Assembly (NCBI RefSeq): GCF_003609575.1
Contig: NZ_MBTA01000027.1
Coordinates: forward strand, 124,001 to 188,000
DNA length: 64,000 bases
Reading direction: 5' to 3'
Source: Pelobium manganitolerans
Lineage (GTDB): Bacteria; Bacteroidota; Bacteroidia; Sphingobacteriales; Sphingobacteriaceae
Part shown: positions 51,112 through 60,969 of the stretch, one piece after another
Layout of the letters: the number at the start of each line of letters is the position of its first letter
How positions within the stretch are numbered: the first letter of the stretch is position 1
Notes under the pieces: model-generated
The model's database searches: none
What the model was told of the DNA's origin: nothing
Seen by the model: only the letters and a program-made list of their open reading frames with translations
Translations under genes and position numbers: made by a program

Positions 51112-53586
51112 ATGTTTAAAGAAATCCGCAGCAAAGCCGTCCGCTACCCACTAATTGTCATCTACTTTATCATCCTTTTTTTGTGCGCTTTAGAGCTTAA
51201 CTTCTTAGGACTGTTCGGCTACTCGCCAGCAAAAAAAGACATCAAATTTCCATCGCTAAACGTATCATCTGAGGTTTACACAGCAGATAGCGTGCTTATC
51301 GGCAAATATTACACAGAAAACCGTACCCCGGTAAGCTTTAAAGAGATTAACAAAAACCTTATTAACGCATTGGTTGCTACAGAAGACGTTCGGTTTTTTA
51401 AGCATAACGGTGTCGATTTTTTTTCCATTTTCTCGGGCATTGTTTCTACGGCAACCGGCGATAAACGCGGCGGAAGTACCATTACACAGCAACTGGCAAA
51501 AAATTTATACCGCACGCGTTTAAACAAATCGCAAGGCTTCATCAGTAAAATACCTTTGGTGCGCACCTTGGTTTCAAAAGTAAAAGAGTGGCTTACTGCT
51601 TATAAATTAGAAGCAAACTACAGTAAAGAGGAAATAATTACCATGTACCTCAATACCGTGCCATTCGGCAACAACTCTTACGGCATTAACACTGCATCTA
51701 AACACTACTTCAACAAATCTGTAAGTGATATCAACCTGCAAGAGTCGGCTACTTTGGTGGGAATGTTGAAAGCGACATCCACCTATAATCCCATCAAAAA
51801 TCCAGAAAACTCCAGAAAAAGGCGCAATGTGGTGCTTTCGCAGATGCAGAAGTACGGCTACATTACACAAGCGCAGTACAACAGTGCATCGGCAACGCCC
51901 TTAAAATTAGATTTGGGTAAAGATGTAGGTAAAAACGACGGCGACTCGTACCTAAGATCTGCCGTAGCCAAATGGTTGGACAAATGGTGCGATGAAAACG
52001 ACTACAACTTGTACGAAGATGGTTTGAAAATTTATACCACCATCGACTCTAAATTACAGAAATATGCCGAAGAAGCTGTTCACGAGCAAATGAAAACTTT
52101 GCAAAAACGTTTTAACAATGTTTGGGGCGACCGTGAACCGTGGCGCGACTCGGAAGGAAATGTAATTGAAGATTTTGTTCAGAAAAATTTAGACCGCCTG
52201 CCGTGGTACAAAGGTTTGGTTCGCGATTATGCTGGAAATCAGGATTCTATTGATGCTTATGTAAACAAAAAGAAGAAGATGACCGTATTTTCTTGGGACG
52301 GCGATAAAGAAGTGGAATTTTCTACCGTCGACTCGATAAAGTACTACGCCAAAATCCTTAATACCGGCATGATGACTTTAGATCCGTTTAGCGGAAAAAT
52401 TAAGGTTTGGGTTGGCGGAAACGACCATACCTACTTTAAATACGACCACGTAAATCAAGCCAAACGCCAAGCCGGCTCTACTTTTAAGCCTTTTGCATAT
52501 TTAGCAGCCATTGAAAGCGGTATAGACCCCTGCGATAAATTTACCGATAAACCTGTTACCATCACCTACCAGGACCAAGGCAAAACAGAAGTTTGGGAAC
52601 CTAAAAACGCCGACTGGCACTTTAGCTACCGCGAAATGTCTTTACGCTGGGCAATGGCAAAATCTGTAAACTCTATTACCGCACAAATTACCGAAAAAGT
52701 GGGCTGGGATAAAGTGGTAGAATATGCGCACAAATGCGGTATCGAAAGTAAGTTGCAATCCGTACCGTCGGTAAGTTTAGGTCCTAATGATGTTTCGGTA
52801 TTTGAGATGGTAAAAGCTTACGGCACTTTTTTAAATCAGGGAAAGCGTGTTGAACCCATTCTGGTAGAAAAAATTACGGACCAAGATGGCAATATTATTG
52901 AGGAGTTTAAATCTAAACAAACCGAAGTTTTAAGCAAAGAAATTGCGTGGCTAATGCTTTATATGTTTAGAGGTGGCATGGAAGAACCCGGAGGCACCTC
53001 GCAAGCACTTTGGGAGTGGGATTTGTGGAAGAAAAACAACCAAATAGGCGGCAAAACCGGCACTTCTTCTGATTATGTTGATGGCTGGTACATGGGCATT
53101 ACTAAAGACTTGGTGACTGGGGTTTGGGTAGGTGCAGATGATAGAAGCGTACACTTTACCACCTCAGAAACTGGAGAAGGATCGCGTACAGCATTGCCAA
53201 TTTTTGCAAAGTTTATGGAGAAAGTTTACAAAGATCCAAGCACCGGCATTACTTTAGGCCCCTTTCCAAAACCCGAAGTAGAAATTACACGTAAGTACAA
53301 TTGTCCATCGCCGCGCATTGTGGTGGATACTACCTTTAACGATAGTACTTTGGTGGATTCTTTAAACCTGATAAACCAACCTTTGGACGATGAGATGATA
53401 GAACCACAGCCAGACGCAAAACCGAACGAAAACGTCATTAAAGCAACAGACGCAAAAAAAGACAAAACGCAAGGCACAGACGCTAACAAACAACAACCTA
53501 AACCGGCAGAAAAGGAAGAGCTATCGCGCAGAGAACAGCGCCGTTTAGAACGCCAAAAAGCCAAAGAAGAAAAATCTAAAGATTAA
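51112..53586 (+). CDS. mrcA: Penicillin-binding protein 1A (bifunctional)
   Basis: An 824-residue class A PBP. N-terminal membrane helix (about 15-35); GT51 glycosyltransferase domain with E91 in ATEDVRFFKHNGVD and GGSTITQQLAKNLYR; transpeptidase domain with S456-T-F-K459 (AGSTFKPFAY), SVNSIT and K648-T-G-T (GKTGTSSDYVDGWYMG). A charged Lys/Glu-rich C-terminal tail (RREQRRLERQKAKEEKSKD) ends it. It polymerises and cross-links peptidoglycan. The next gene starts 5 bp after its stop. Confidence 0.95.
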   Translation: MFKEIRSKAVRYPLIVIYFIILFLCALELNFLGLFGYSPAKKDIKFPSLNVSSEVYTADSVLIGKYYTENRTPVSFKEINKNLINALVATEDVRFFKHNGVDFFSIFSGIVSTATGDKRGGSTITQQLAKNLYRTRLNKSQGFISKIPLVRTLVSKVKEWLTAYKLEANYSKEEIITMYLNTVPFGNNSYGINTASKHYFNKSVSDINLQESATLVGMLKATSTYNPIKNPENSRKRRNVVLSQMQKYGYITQAQYNSASATPLKLDLGKDVGKNDGDSYLRSAVAKWLDKWCDENDYNLYEDGLKIYTTIDSKLQKYAEEAVHEQMKTLQKRFNNVWGDREPWRDSEGNVIEDFVQKNLDRLPWYKGLVRDYAGNQDSIDAYVNKKKKMTVFSWDGDKEVEFSTVDSIKYYAKILNTGMMTLDPFSGKIKVWVGGNDHTYFKYDHVNQAKRQAGSTFKPFAYLAAIESGIDPCDKFTDKPVTITYQDQGKTEVWEPKNADWHFSYREMSLRWAMAKSVNSITAQITEKVGWDKVVEYAHKCGIESKLQSVPSVSLGPNDVSVFEMVKAYGTFLNQGKRVEPILVEKITDQDGNIIEEFKSKQTEVLSKEIAWLMLYMFRGGMEEPGGTSQALWEWDLWKKNNQIGGKTGTSSDYVDGWYMGITKDLVTGVWVGADDRSVHFTTSETGEGSRTALPIFAKFMEKVYKDPSTGITLGPFPKPEVEITRKYNCPSPRIVVDTTFNDSTLVDSLNLINQPLDDEMIEPQPDAKPNENVIKATDAKKDKTQGTDANKQQPKPAEKEELSRREQRRLERQKAKEEKSKD

Positions 53587-53591
53587 GATAT

Positions 53592-56500
53592 ATGGAGCAG
53601 CATCAGAAATATAAAAAACATTGGGCATACCTTATTGCAACAGGTATGCTTTTGTTGTTAATAACGGTCATTGGCTCATCTGCGCAAGCACAATATTTTG
53701 GACAAAATAAAGTGCGCTACAAAAACTTAAAGTTTAAAGTGTACGAAACGCCACACTTCCATTTGTACTACTACACAAAAAACGACAGTTTAATTAAAGC
53801 TTTTGCCAAAGAAAGCGAAGCTTGGTACTCTATGCACCAACAGGTTTTCAGAGATACATTCAGGCGCCCCAACCCGATTATTTTATACGGCAACTCGCCC
53901 GAGTTCCAGCAAACAACGGCTATTGGCGGAGAAATTGGCGTTGGTACTGGCGGTGTTACCGAAGGCTTAAAAAACCGCGTGGTGATGCCTTTGCAGGAGA
54001 TAAACGGACAAACGCGCCACGTGTTGGGGCACGAGTTGGTGCACGCTTTCCAATACCATTCTTTGATAGAGGGCGACTCTACCCAGCTAGAAAACATCGG
54101 GAACTTGCCTTTATGGATGATAGAAGGGATGGCCGAGTACCTCTCTTTAGGAAAAGTGGATGCGAATACTGCGATGTGGATGCGCGATGCGGTACTCAAC
54201 AAAGACATACCGTCTTTAAAGGACCTAACTACCAACAGCAAATATTTCCCTTACCGCTACGGGCAAGCCTTTTGGGCTTTTATTGGCTCCACCTATGGCG
54301 ATACGGTCATTTTTCCGTTCTTTAAAGCAACTGCTAAGTATGGTTACGAGTTTGCTATCCGCCGCACTTTTGGTTACGATGATAAAACACTCTCCAACCT
54401 TTGGAAAGCGTCTTTACAAAACAGCTACCGCCCGTACCTGAAAAACACAGACGAAAAACCCATTGGTATTAGCGTTGCCGATACGCTAAGTGGCGGCGAC
54501 ATGAACGTGGCGCCGGCCATTAGCCCAGACGGGAAATATCTGGCTTACCTGTCAGAACGCGATTTGTTTTCTATTGACCTTTATTTGGCCGATGCCCAAA
54601 CGGGGAAAATTATCCGAAAGCTAACGTCAAAAATCAGCAATAGCCATATTGACGAGTTCAACTTTATAGAATCGGCTGGCGCTTGGTCGCCGGATAGCCG
54701 GAAATTTGCATTTAGCGTTTTTGGCAAGGGGCGCAATAATTTGGTAATTGTGGACATTAGCAATGGCCGGACGCTTTTAGATGTGGGCATGGGCGATGTG
54801 GAGCAATTCGGGAATTTAACTTGGTCGCCAGACGGGCAAAACATTGCTTTTTCGGGTTTAAAAAATGGGCAAAGCGATTTGTTCAGCTATAACTTACAAA
54901 GCAAACAAGTAAGCCAGCTTACCGATGACTATTTTACAGATTACCAGCCCTCCTACTCGCGCGACGGCCAAAAGATTGTGTTTTCTACAGACCGTGCCAG
55001 TTTAAGAGACGATAATGTAAAAGCGACTATCCCAATGGGGATGGCCATTTTGGATTTAAACACCAAACAAATTGAACCGATAAAAGTATTTAGTGGCGCA
55101 AACAATTTTAACCCGCTTTTTGCAGATGGCGATACCCAGATTTACTTTTTATCTAACAGAGACGGTTTCCGTAATTTGTACCGCTACAGCCTCAACAGCC
55201 AGTCGGTGGTACAGCTCACAGATTATTTCACGGGCATTAGCGGTATTACAGAAAACTCGCCTGCGTTAAGCATTTCTAACAGCGATGATATCGTTTATTC
55301 GTACTACCGTTCGCAACGTTACACCCTGTACAATGCCAAGGCTTCGGATTTTACCGCAAAGCCAGTCAACCCGCAACAGGTAGATTTAAGTGCGGCAGTT
55401 CTGCCCCCACCAACGTCGGTAGGCGTAGATATCATCAATAAAAACCTGGCAAACTTTAGCGCTTATGATGATTTACCGGTAGATTCTGTTAAAAGCATCC
55501 CTTTCCGCCCGCAGTTTAAGCTGGATTATATTGCCAACAACGGCGCTGGCGTTTCTACCAGCCGTTTTGGCACCGGACTTTCGGGCGGGGTACAAGCTAT
55601 CTTTAGCGATATTTTGAGCAGAAACCAGATTTTTGCGGCTGCAGCCGTAAACGGCGAAATTTACGATTTTGGCGCGCAGATAGCTTATATGAACCAAGAA
55701 AGCCGTTGGAGCTGGGGCGGTGCAGTATCGCATATTCCTTATCAGTTTGGCAGCTATGGCGCTAAATACGAAGACTTGTCCACCTCTAACGGAACACAAA
55801 CGTTTTATAATCAATATTTAGATTTAGTGCGTGTGTTTGAAGAATCGGCGCAAGCATTTACTTCTTACCCTTTTAACAAAATTACCCGTGCCGAGTTTGG
55901 CGTCGGAGCCTCTCACTACTCTTATCGGGTAGATAGGTATAGTGATTACTATCCTGTGGATGCTAATGGAAACATCACCAGCTATTATCCTTGGTATCGG
56001 GATAAAAACAAAATTTCTATTGATGAATTTAACAACAGCAGCGGCAACAGCTTTTACGGCTCGTACTATTTAAAACCATATACTATTTTCCAGCTTAACA
56101 CTGCTTTAGTGGGCGACAATTCATTTTCTGGCGTGGCTTCGCCTTTAAGTGGTTACCGTTATCGCATTGGCCTTGAGCAATATTTGGGTACTTATACCTT
56201 TACGGCGCCAACCATAGATTTACGTCGTTATGTACGCGCCAAGCCTGTAACTTTCGCAGGCAGAATTTATGGCTATGGCCGATTAGGAAACGCTAATAAT
56301 CAGCTTTACCCACTGTTTATCGGTTACCCGTATCTGATCAGAGGCTACGAGTCTAATTCTTTTTACCGCGATAATAGCGGTCAAAATTTAAGCGCTAACG
56401 GTTTCAGTATCGACCAATTGATTGGTAACCGAATAGCTGTTGTTAATTTTGAAGTGCGTTTACCATTTACCGGACCCGAGAAGTTGTCGGTTGTCCCGTC

Positions 56501-56783
56501 TAAATTTTTATTCTCGGAACTCAACCTGTTTTTTGATGCCGGTTTAGCTTGGGATAAAGGCCAGACGGTTGATTTTAGCAGGAAAGCGCCACCACAAATT
56601 GGAACAAATAACAACGTGCCCGTTTATGATTCGACGGTTAAAGTACCAGCGTATAGTGCAGGTATCTCGGCACGCGTAAATGTATTTGGCTATTTTGTGT
56701 TAGAACCTTATATGGCTTTCCCGTTTAACCGCACCGATGTGAAGAAACCTGTATTTGGTTTGGCCTTTTCTCCGGGATGGTAA
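53592..56783 (+). CDS. Fusion of metallopeptidase, TolB-type propeller and beta-barrel
   Basis: A 1063-residue exported protein. Signal peptide 1-35 (ending SSAQAQ); a peptidase-MA-like domain (about 40-275) with zinc motif HELVH in VLGHELVHAFQYHSL and the downstream MIEGMAEYLSLG; a TolB-like beta-propeller (about 290-600) with repeats such as APAISPDGKYLAYLSERDLF and NLTWSPDGQNIAFSGLKNGQ; and a C-terminal part (about 640-1063) rich in alternating residues that ends as an outer-membrane barrel (VFGLAFSPGW). Layout recurs in Bacteroidota; function unclear, possibly an outer-membrane protease or assembly factor. Likely cotranscribed with PBP1A. Confidence 0.8.
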   Translation: MEQHQKYKKHWAYLIATGMLLLLITVIGSSAQAQYFGQNKVRYKNLKFKVYETPHFHLYYYTKNDSLIKAFAKESEAWYSMHQQVFRDTFRRPNPIILYGNSPEFQQTTAIGGEIGVGTGGVTEGLKNRVVMPLQEINGQTRHVLGHELVHAFQYHSLIEGDSTQLENIGNLPLWMIEGMAEYLSLGKVDANTAMWMRDAVLNKDIPSLKDLTTNSKYFPYRYGQAFWAFIGSTYGDTVIFPFFKATAKYGYEFAIRRTFGYDDKTLSNLWKASLQNSYRPYLKNTDEKPIGISVADTLSGGDMNVAPAISPDGKYLAYLSERDLFSIDLYLADAQTGKIIRKLTSKISNSHIDEFNFIESAGAWSPDSRKFAFSVFGKGRNNLVIVDISNGRTLLDVGMGDVEQFGNLTWSPDGQNIAFSGLKNGQSDLFSYNLQSKQVSQLTDDYFTDYQPSYSRDGQKIVFSTDRASLRDDNVKATIPMGMAILDLNTKQIEPIKVFSGANNFNPLFADGDTQIYFLSNRDGFRNLYRYSLNSQSVVQLTDYFTGISGITENSPALSISNSDDIVYSYYRSQRYTLYNAKASDFTAKPVNPQQVDLSAAVLPPPTSVGVDIINKNLANFSAYDDLPVDSVKSIPFRPQFKLDYIANNGAGVSTSRFGTGLSGGVQAIFSDILSRNQIFAAAAVNGEIYDFGAQIAYMNQESRWSWGGAVSHIPYQFGSYGAKYEDLSTSNGTQTFYNQYLDLVRVFEESAQAFTSYPFNKITRAEFGVGASHYSYRVDRYSDYYPVDANGNITSYYPWYRDKNKISIDEFNNSSGNSFYGSYYLKPYTIFQLNTALVGDNSFSGVASPLSGYRYRIGLEQYLGTYTFTAPTIDLRRYVRAKPVTFAGRIYGYGRLGNANNQLYPLFIGYPYLIRGYESNSFYRDNSGQNLSANGFSIDQLIGNRIAVVNFEVRLPFTGPEKLSVVPSKFLFSELNLFFDAGLAWDKGQTVDFSRKAPPQIGTNNNVPVYDSTVKVPAYSAGISARVNVFGYFVLEPYMAFPFNRTDVKKPVFGLAFSPGW

Positions 56784-56828
56784 AACCAAAAGCACGCTAA
56801 TTTCGTTGTTAACATAAAAACAGAAGAA

Positions 56829-57341
56829 ATGAAAAAGTTAGGATATTTAATTTTAGGTTTTGCCGGCATGCTGAGTATAAGCTCATGCGGACAATCTAAA
56901 GGAGAAACAGATAAAAACGGAAGTTCTTTAGAAGAGAAAAAAGGCAAATTCCCGATAGAGAAAACAGAAGCGCAATGGCGAGAGATTTTAAGCCCTCAAG
57001 CTTTCCAAGTGATGGTGAAAGAAGCCACTGAACCTGCATTTAAAAATGCTTATTACAACAATCACAAAAAAGGCATTTATGTGAGCGTTGCCACCGGCGA
57101 GCCTTTATTCAGTTCGGAAGATAAATTTGACTCTGGTACAGGCTGGCCAAGTTTTACCAAACCCATTAACGATAAGGCCGTCATCTGGACAAAAGATACT
57201 TCTTACGGAATGACACGTGACGAAGTAATTGAAGCTAAAACAGGCTTGCATTTGGGCCACGTTTTTAGAGATGGCCCTGCCCCTACCGGTTTGCGTTACT
57301 GCGTAAACTCCGCCGCTTTAAAGTTTATACCGGCAAAATAA
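56829..57341 (+). CDS. msrB: Peptide-methionine (R)-S-oxide reductase, lipoprotein form
   Basis: A 170-residue MsrB. Signal peptide and lipobox ISSC (Cys 20), then SelR domain: TEAQWREILSPQAFQVM, FDSGTGWPSF, HLGHVFRDGPAPTGLRYC. The catalytic cysteine is C158. The two CxxC zinc pairs of many MsrB proteins are absent (VSVATG and EAKTGLHLGH stand in their place). It repairs oxidised methionine in envelope proteins, as a lipid-anchored periplasmic enzyme (inference from the lipobox). Confidence 0.94.
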   Translation: MKKLGYLILGFAGMLSISSCGQSKGETDKNGSSLEEKKGKFPIEKTEAQWREILSPQAFQVMVKEATEPAFKNAYYNNHKKGIYVSVATGEPLFSSEDKFDSGTGWPSFTKPINDKAVIWTKDTSYGMTRDEVIEAKTGLHLGHVFRDGPAPTGLRYCVNSAALKFIPAK

Positions 57342-57354
57342 ATCGAACAAAAAT

Positions 57355-57395
57355 TTAACTAACAAAAGCGGAGAACTTCCGCTTTTGTTAGTTAA
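57355..57395. terminator. 17-bp perfect hairpin after msrB
   Basis: Arms 57355-57371 and 57379-57395 (TTAACTAACAAAAGCGG and its complement) with a 7-nt loop. 14 bp after the msrB stop. Confidence 0.75.
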
Positions 57396-57464
57396 GATGA
57401 TGCTTGCGCTGTTCTAAAAATCATTGTTGGGCTAAAAATCCCCCTAAGCTTCCCCCACATTTTT

Positions 57465-57500
57465 ACTTTTCACTTTTAATTTTTAACTTTTTAATTAGCT
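57465..57500. repeat. T-rich heptad array upstream of the ankyrin gene
   Basis: TTTTTAC, TTTTCAC, TTTTAAT, TTTTAAC, TTTTTAA: five 7-bp units. Confidence 0.5.
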
Positions 57501-57542
57501 TTAGGGTTTATCTGTTAAATAAAAGCCCAAAAGCGCTTAAGA

Positions 57543-58187
57543 ATGGAACAAAGCATTGAAGAGTTAATCATTAATAACGATGCAAATGGCATTAAACAAT
57601 TGCTAACTGCCCAGCCGTCTTTGGCATCTGCAGAAACCAGTCATGGGGTGTCGCCTTTAATGCTTTCTTGCTTTTTCAACAAAAGCGAGGTTACGCCTAT
57701 TATTGCCGAGTTTTTGCCCAAGCTCACTTTTTTTGAAGCGGCTTCTATCGGAAAATTTGATGAGGTTGCACACCAGCTTTATCAAGACACCGATTTGGCC
57801 AACCGTTTTTCTGAAGACGGTTTTACAGCGTTAGGACTGGCTTGTTATTTTGGTCGCGATGAAATTGCACGTTATCTCGTGTTAAAAGGCGCTCCGGTAA
57901 ATTTGCCGTCGCAAAACGGTTTCAATGTATTTCCTATCCACTCTGCCGTTGCCGGTAATTTTACAGATATTACCAAAATGCTGATCGAGAACGGCGCTAG
58001 CGTAAATGTAGCACAACAATCGGGTTTAACGCCTTTACACAGCGCGGCCCAAAACGGGAATATAGAACTAATTATCTTGTTATTAGAGGCCGGTGCAAAT
58101 GTGAGCGCACGTATGGAGGGCGGCAAGTTGGCGGCCGATTTAGCCGCCGAAAAAGGTTACCACGAAATAGCCGACATTTTAACCTAG
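57543..58187 (+). CDS. Ankyrin-repeat protein
   Basis: A 214-residue cytoplasmic protein without signal peptide. Three to four ankyrin repeats are clear from about residue 85: DGFTALGLACYFGRDEIARY, PIHSAVAGNFTDITKMLIEN and TPLHSAAQNGNIELIILLLE. The N-terminal part has looser repeats. A protein-binding scaffold of unknown partner. Its end overlaps the convergent SdiA-regulated-like gene by 4 bp. Confidence 0.9.
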   Translation: MEQSIEELIINNDANGIKQLLTAQPSLASAETSHGVSPLMLSCFFNKSEVTPIIAEFLPKLTFFEAASIGKFDEVAHQLYQDTDLANRFSEDGFTALGLACYFGRDEIARYLVLKGAPVNLPSQNGFNVFPIHSAVAGNFTDITKMLIENGASVNVAQQSGLTPLHSAAQNGNIELIILLLEAGANVSARMEGGKLAADLAAEKGYHEIADILT

Positions 58188-59053
58188 CGGTTTAAACGCA
58201 CTTCTACAATGTTGGCTTTGCCATCTTTTTTGCCTGCTTCATTGGCAATAAACATACGCCCGTCTGGACTAAAAGTAAGTCCCTCTGGTTGCGCATACAA
58301 ACTTTTGTCTAAGGTATAAACCTGCTTAATTTTTCCTTCGGCACTTAAAACCAACAATTTAGGATTCTTCCCCTCCAAAACTAAAATGTCCTCGCTTTTT
58401 GGATCTATCGCTAGCTCAGACAGGTTTAAGGTTTTAGCTACTTTTTTCCCTCTAAATTCTTTAAGCTCACTAGCTTGCATATCAATTTTAAAAGTAGGTG
58501 TTGTAATCCATTTTCCGTTTTGGCCTTCTTTTACCCGATAAATGTTTTTTGAGGTTTCTTCCTTATCATCATCTTTTGGAATGGTAATAAAGGTGTGCTG
58601 TTTCGCATCGTAATGCAAAGACTCTATGTTGTTATCTGCATTAAAAGCGGTTTGAAAGCTGTGTACTTGCCTATCTGCAGAGCGGTAATTTTTAATCTGA
58701 TACAACAAGCCATCGCTCCGCATCACGTAAGCATCATTATTTACCACCGAAATCCCCTCGTAATCTCCGGCATCGGCGAAAGCTATTTCTTGCACAACTT
58801 TGTGCTGCACAATATCATAAAGAAAAATTTTACCTTCTTCATCTTGCACACAGGCAATCAAATTATCCGCTGCCCAGGCAATACCGCTTACCTCATTTAA
58901 GGAAGCCGGCAGTGTCCAAGTTTTTACAATTTTTAAAGCTGTTTTTGTTTGTGCTACATTTTCCTTATGTCTTTTAAAGTAGGTAAATGCCGTTAGCGTT
59001 ATAAATGCTAAGGCAAATAAAATAGTGTATAAGCTTGTACGTTTCATTGTCAT
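58184..59053 (-). CDS. SdiA-regulated-domain protein (beta-propeller-like)
   Basis: A 289-residue membrane-anchored or exported protein: an N-terminal hydrophobic segment (about 8-24), then a propeller-type domain with VSGIAWAADNLIACVQDEEG, DYEGISVVNNDAYVMRSDG, LSELAIDPKSEDILVLEGKN and AQPEGLTFSPDGRMFIANEA. This matches the SdiA-regulated/esterase-like family. Molecular function unknown. A second in-frame ATG (59047) is possible. Confidence 0.8.
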   Translation of the reverse strand: MTMKRTSLYTILFALAFITLTAFTYFKRHKENVAQTKTALKIVKTWTLPASLNEVSGIAWAADNLIACVQDEEGKIFLYDIVQHKVVQEIAFADAGDYEGISVVNNDAYVMRSDGLLYQIKNYRSADRQVHSFQTAFNADNNIESLHYDAKQHTFITIPKDDDKEETSKNIYRVKEGQNGKWITTPTFKIDMQASELKEFRGKKVAKTLNLSELAIDPKSEDILVLEGKNPKLLVLSAEGKIKQVYTLDKSLYAQPEGLTFSPDGRMFIANEAGKKDGKANIVEVRLNR

Positions 59054-59067
59054 AGGGTTTTATAAAT

Positions 59068-59100
59068 TAAAAAAACCGGTAAGCACGGGCTCACCAGTTT
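59068..59100 (-). terminator. Terminator of the PepSY-like lipoprotein gene
   Basis: On the minus strand AACTGGTGAGC pairs with GCTTACCGGTT (G-U pairs), then a T-run. Lies 27-59 bp past the stop codon. Confidence 0.7.
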
Positions 59101-59126
59101 GTATTACTATTTTTTAAGAATATAAC

Positions 59127-59576
59127 CTAATCCCAGTAGGTGACACTTTGGTTCAGGCTACCGTCGGCATTAAAAACCAGCTTAATATCGTTGGGCTCAT
59201 TATTAATTTCTACTTGGTAATAAGTGGCAGAACCGATAGTAAGCATCTCAACCTCATCCACTGTTTTGCCTTCATAATCGGCATTTATTTTGGTTTGGAT
59301 GGCTGTTGGGATTGTGCTAAGCGCTAAATCGTGTTTAAACTTCACCAGATTGCCATCTGATTTATATTGCGCTTCGTAATCTACACCGTTCAATTTAAAA
59401 TCAAATTCGTACAAATCGCCGTCGCGCTCTGTTTCAACTTGGGTAGCGCCAGAAAATTTGGCGTTAAATGCAGTTTGCACTGCTTCCGGTGTTTCTGTGA
59501 TTTTTACATCATCGTCTTTACTGCACGAAACCAAGCCGATGGTTAACATGGAAAGAAATAAAATTGCGTTTTTCAT
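59127..59576 (-). CDS. PepSY-like lipoprotein
   Basis: A 149-residue lipoprotein: MKNAILFLSMLTIGLVSCSK with lipidated Cys 18, then two PepSY-like repeats of the BLIP-like type. The first has VQTAFNAKFSGATQVETERD and VDYEAQYKSDGNLVKFKHD, the second has IQTKINADYEGKTVDEVEML and YYQVEINNEPNDIKLVFNAD. Related in layout to the protein at 61802-62242. It lies downstream of the two-component genes (124-bp gap). Confidence 0.85.
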   Translation of the reverse strand: MKNAILFLSMLTIGLVSCSKDDDVKITETPEAVQTAFNAKFSGATQVETERDGDLYEFDFKLNGVDYEAQYKSDGNLVKFKHDLALSTIPTAIQTKINADYEGKTVDEVEMLTIGSATYYQVEINNEPNDIKLVFNADGSLNQSVTYWD

Positions 59577-59700
59577 AAGTTTCTAATTTGTTTTAATAGC
59601 TTAAAAACTACGTCGAGGTATTTGCCATAACGTAATTAGTTTGCCGTTTTAAATTGTTGTTACAAGTTTAGAACCGAAAACTGGAAACAATTAGGAAAAA

Positions 59701-60969
59701 TTAGATTGGAAACGCCAAAGTAAAATGATGTTGCCCATCAAAGTGATATTGGAGCTGTAAATGGTAACGGTCTGCAATCGCTTTTGCAATGGCCAAACCT
59801 AAGCCGGTAGAGCGCGAATCGGGATTTTGCTTTTTAAAACGCGTAAATACATCATTGGTATTTAAAGCTTTGGCGGTGCCGGTGTTACTGATGGTAATTT
59901 GGTTATAGCTGATAGAAGCCTGAATTTCACTTTCCTTTTTACCGTGCACAATAGCGTTTTTGAGCAAATTTGTAACTAAAATGGTGGCCAAACCCGCGTT
60001 TAAGCTATATTGTAGCGGTGCTGATGATTTTACGGTGAAGCGTATCTGTTTATGTTGCAGCAAATCTTCAAAATCTGAGGCAAGCTGTTGCAAAAGCTCA
60101 TTAAAATCAACCCGCTCTAACTCTAGAAACTGCTTATTTTCAATTTTTGAGAGCAGCAAAAGCGACTTATTTAAACGCGTCAATCGATTTAGATTGTCCA
60201 GAACGCTTCCAATCTCGGCCAGCTGGTCATCGCTGAGCGGATGTTTCTCAGAAAAAAGCTCCAGCTTGTTAATGCTGATGGCCAATGGCGTTTGTAGCTC
60301 GTGCGCCGCATTCTCTATAAACTGCTTTTGGTTGATGTAGCTTTCGCGCGATTTGTGGGTAAGTTGCGCTACCGTAGCATTTAGCAATTGAAATTCTTCT
60401 ACGTTACTATCGTGTGTTTGAATAGCGTTTTCTTTTTCAATCCTAAACTGCTTTAGCTGTGCAATAAGACTATAAAACGGCTTCCATACCTTGCGCAAAA
60501 CGATGTTATTCAGCAAAATAATGCTTGCCAGTAGCAAAAGATAAAGGATAATAAGATATTTGATAACACTCTTAATCAAATCATCTTCTTCAACCATTGA
60601 AGTGGCGATTTGCAAGCGGTAATATTTATCGCCTAGCCGAAAAGCGCTTTCGTAAATACGTACCGGCTCAAACTCTTGTTCATTTTGCATGTACATCAAA
60701 GAATCTCGAAAATCATCCTCGGCTTCCTTAAATTCTTCTGCAGAAATTTGTGTAATGCGGTGGTTCTGTTTATCAAACCTTTCCGGTGTTTCAATAGGCC
60801 GGCCTGCTGCAAAATCCTGCAACAGCAATACCTTTTGGTTTTCTAAACCATCATCTAAACTATCATAAATCTCATCTAAAAGGGCATAATAAAAAATTAC
60901 CGCCCAAATGGTAAGCAGCGGTAATAATAAAATGAACAAATATTTAGAGGTGTGGTTAAGTAGTTTCAT
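59701..60969 (-). CDS. Sensor histidine kinase
   Basis: A 422-residue membrane kinase: two membrane helices (about 10-28 and 138-156) with a periplasmic sensor of about 110 residues between them, HisKA with ENAAHELQTPLAI (phospho-His near 225), and HATPase_c with LLKNAIVHGKK (N box) and STGLGLAIAKAIADRY (G box). It probably senses an envelope signal and phosphorylates the regulator encoded just upstream. Its start overlaps the regulator stop by 4 bp (ATGA-type). Confidence 0.94.
   Translation of the reverse strand: MKLLNHTSKYLFILLLPLLTIWAVIFYYALLDEIYDSLDDGLENQKVLLLQDFAAGRPIETPERFDKQNHRITQISAEEFKEAEDDFRDSLMYMQNEQEFEPVRIYESAFRLGDKYYRLQIATSMVEEDDLIKSVIKYLIILYLLLLASIILLNNIVLRKVWKPFYSLIAQLKQFRIEKENAIQTHDSNVEEFQLLNATVAQLTHKSRESYINQKQFIENAAHELQTPLAISINKLELFSEKHPLSDDQLAEIGSVLDNLNRLTRLNKSLLLLSKIENKQFLELERVDFNELLQQLASDFEDLLQHKQIRFTVKSSAPLQYSLNAGLATILVTNLLKNAIVHGKKESEIQASISYNQITISNTGTAKALNTNDVFTRFKKQNPDSRSTGLGLAIAKAIADRYHLQLQYHFDGQHHFTLAFPI

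Noticed and set aside
53822-54325. A 167-codon frame inside the 1063-residue gene
   Set aside because: Out-of-frame shadow; Arg-rich and without recognisable domain.
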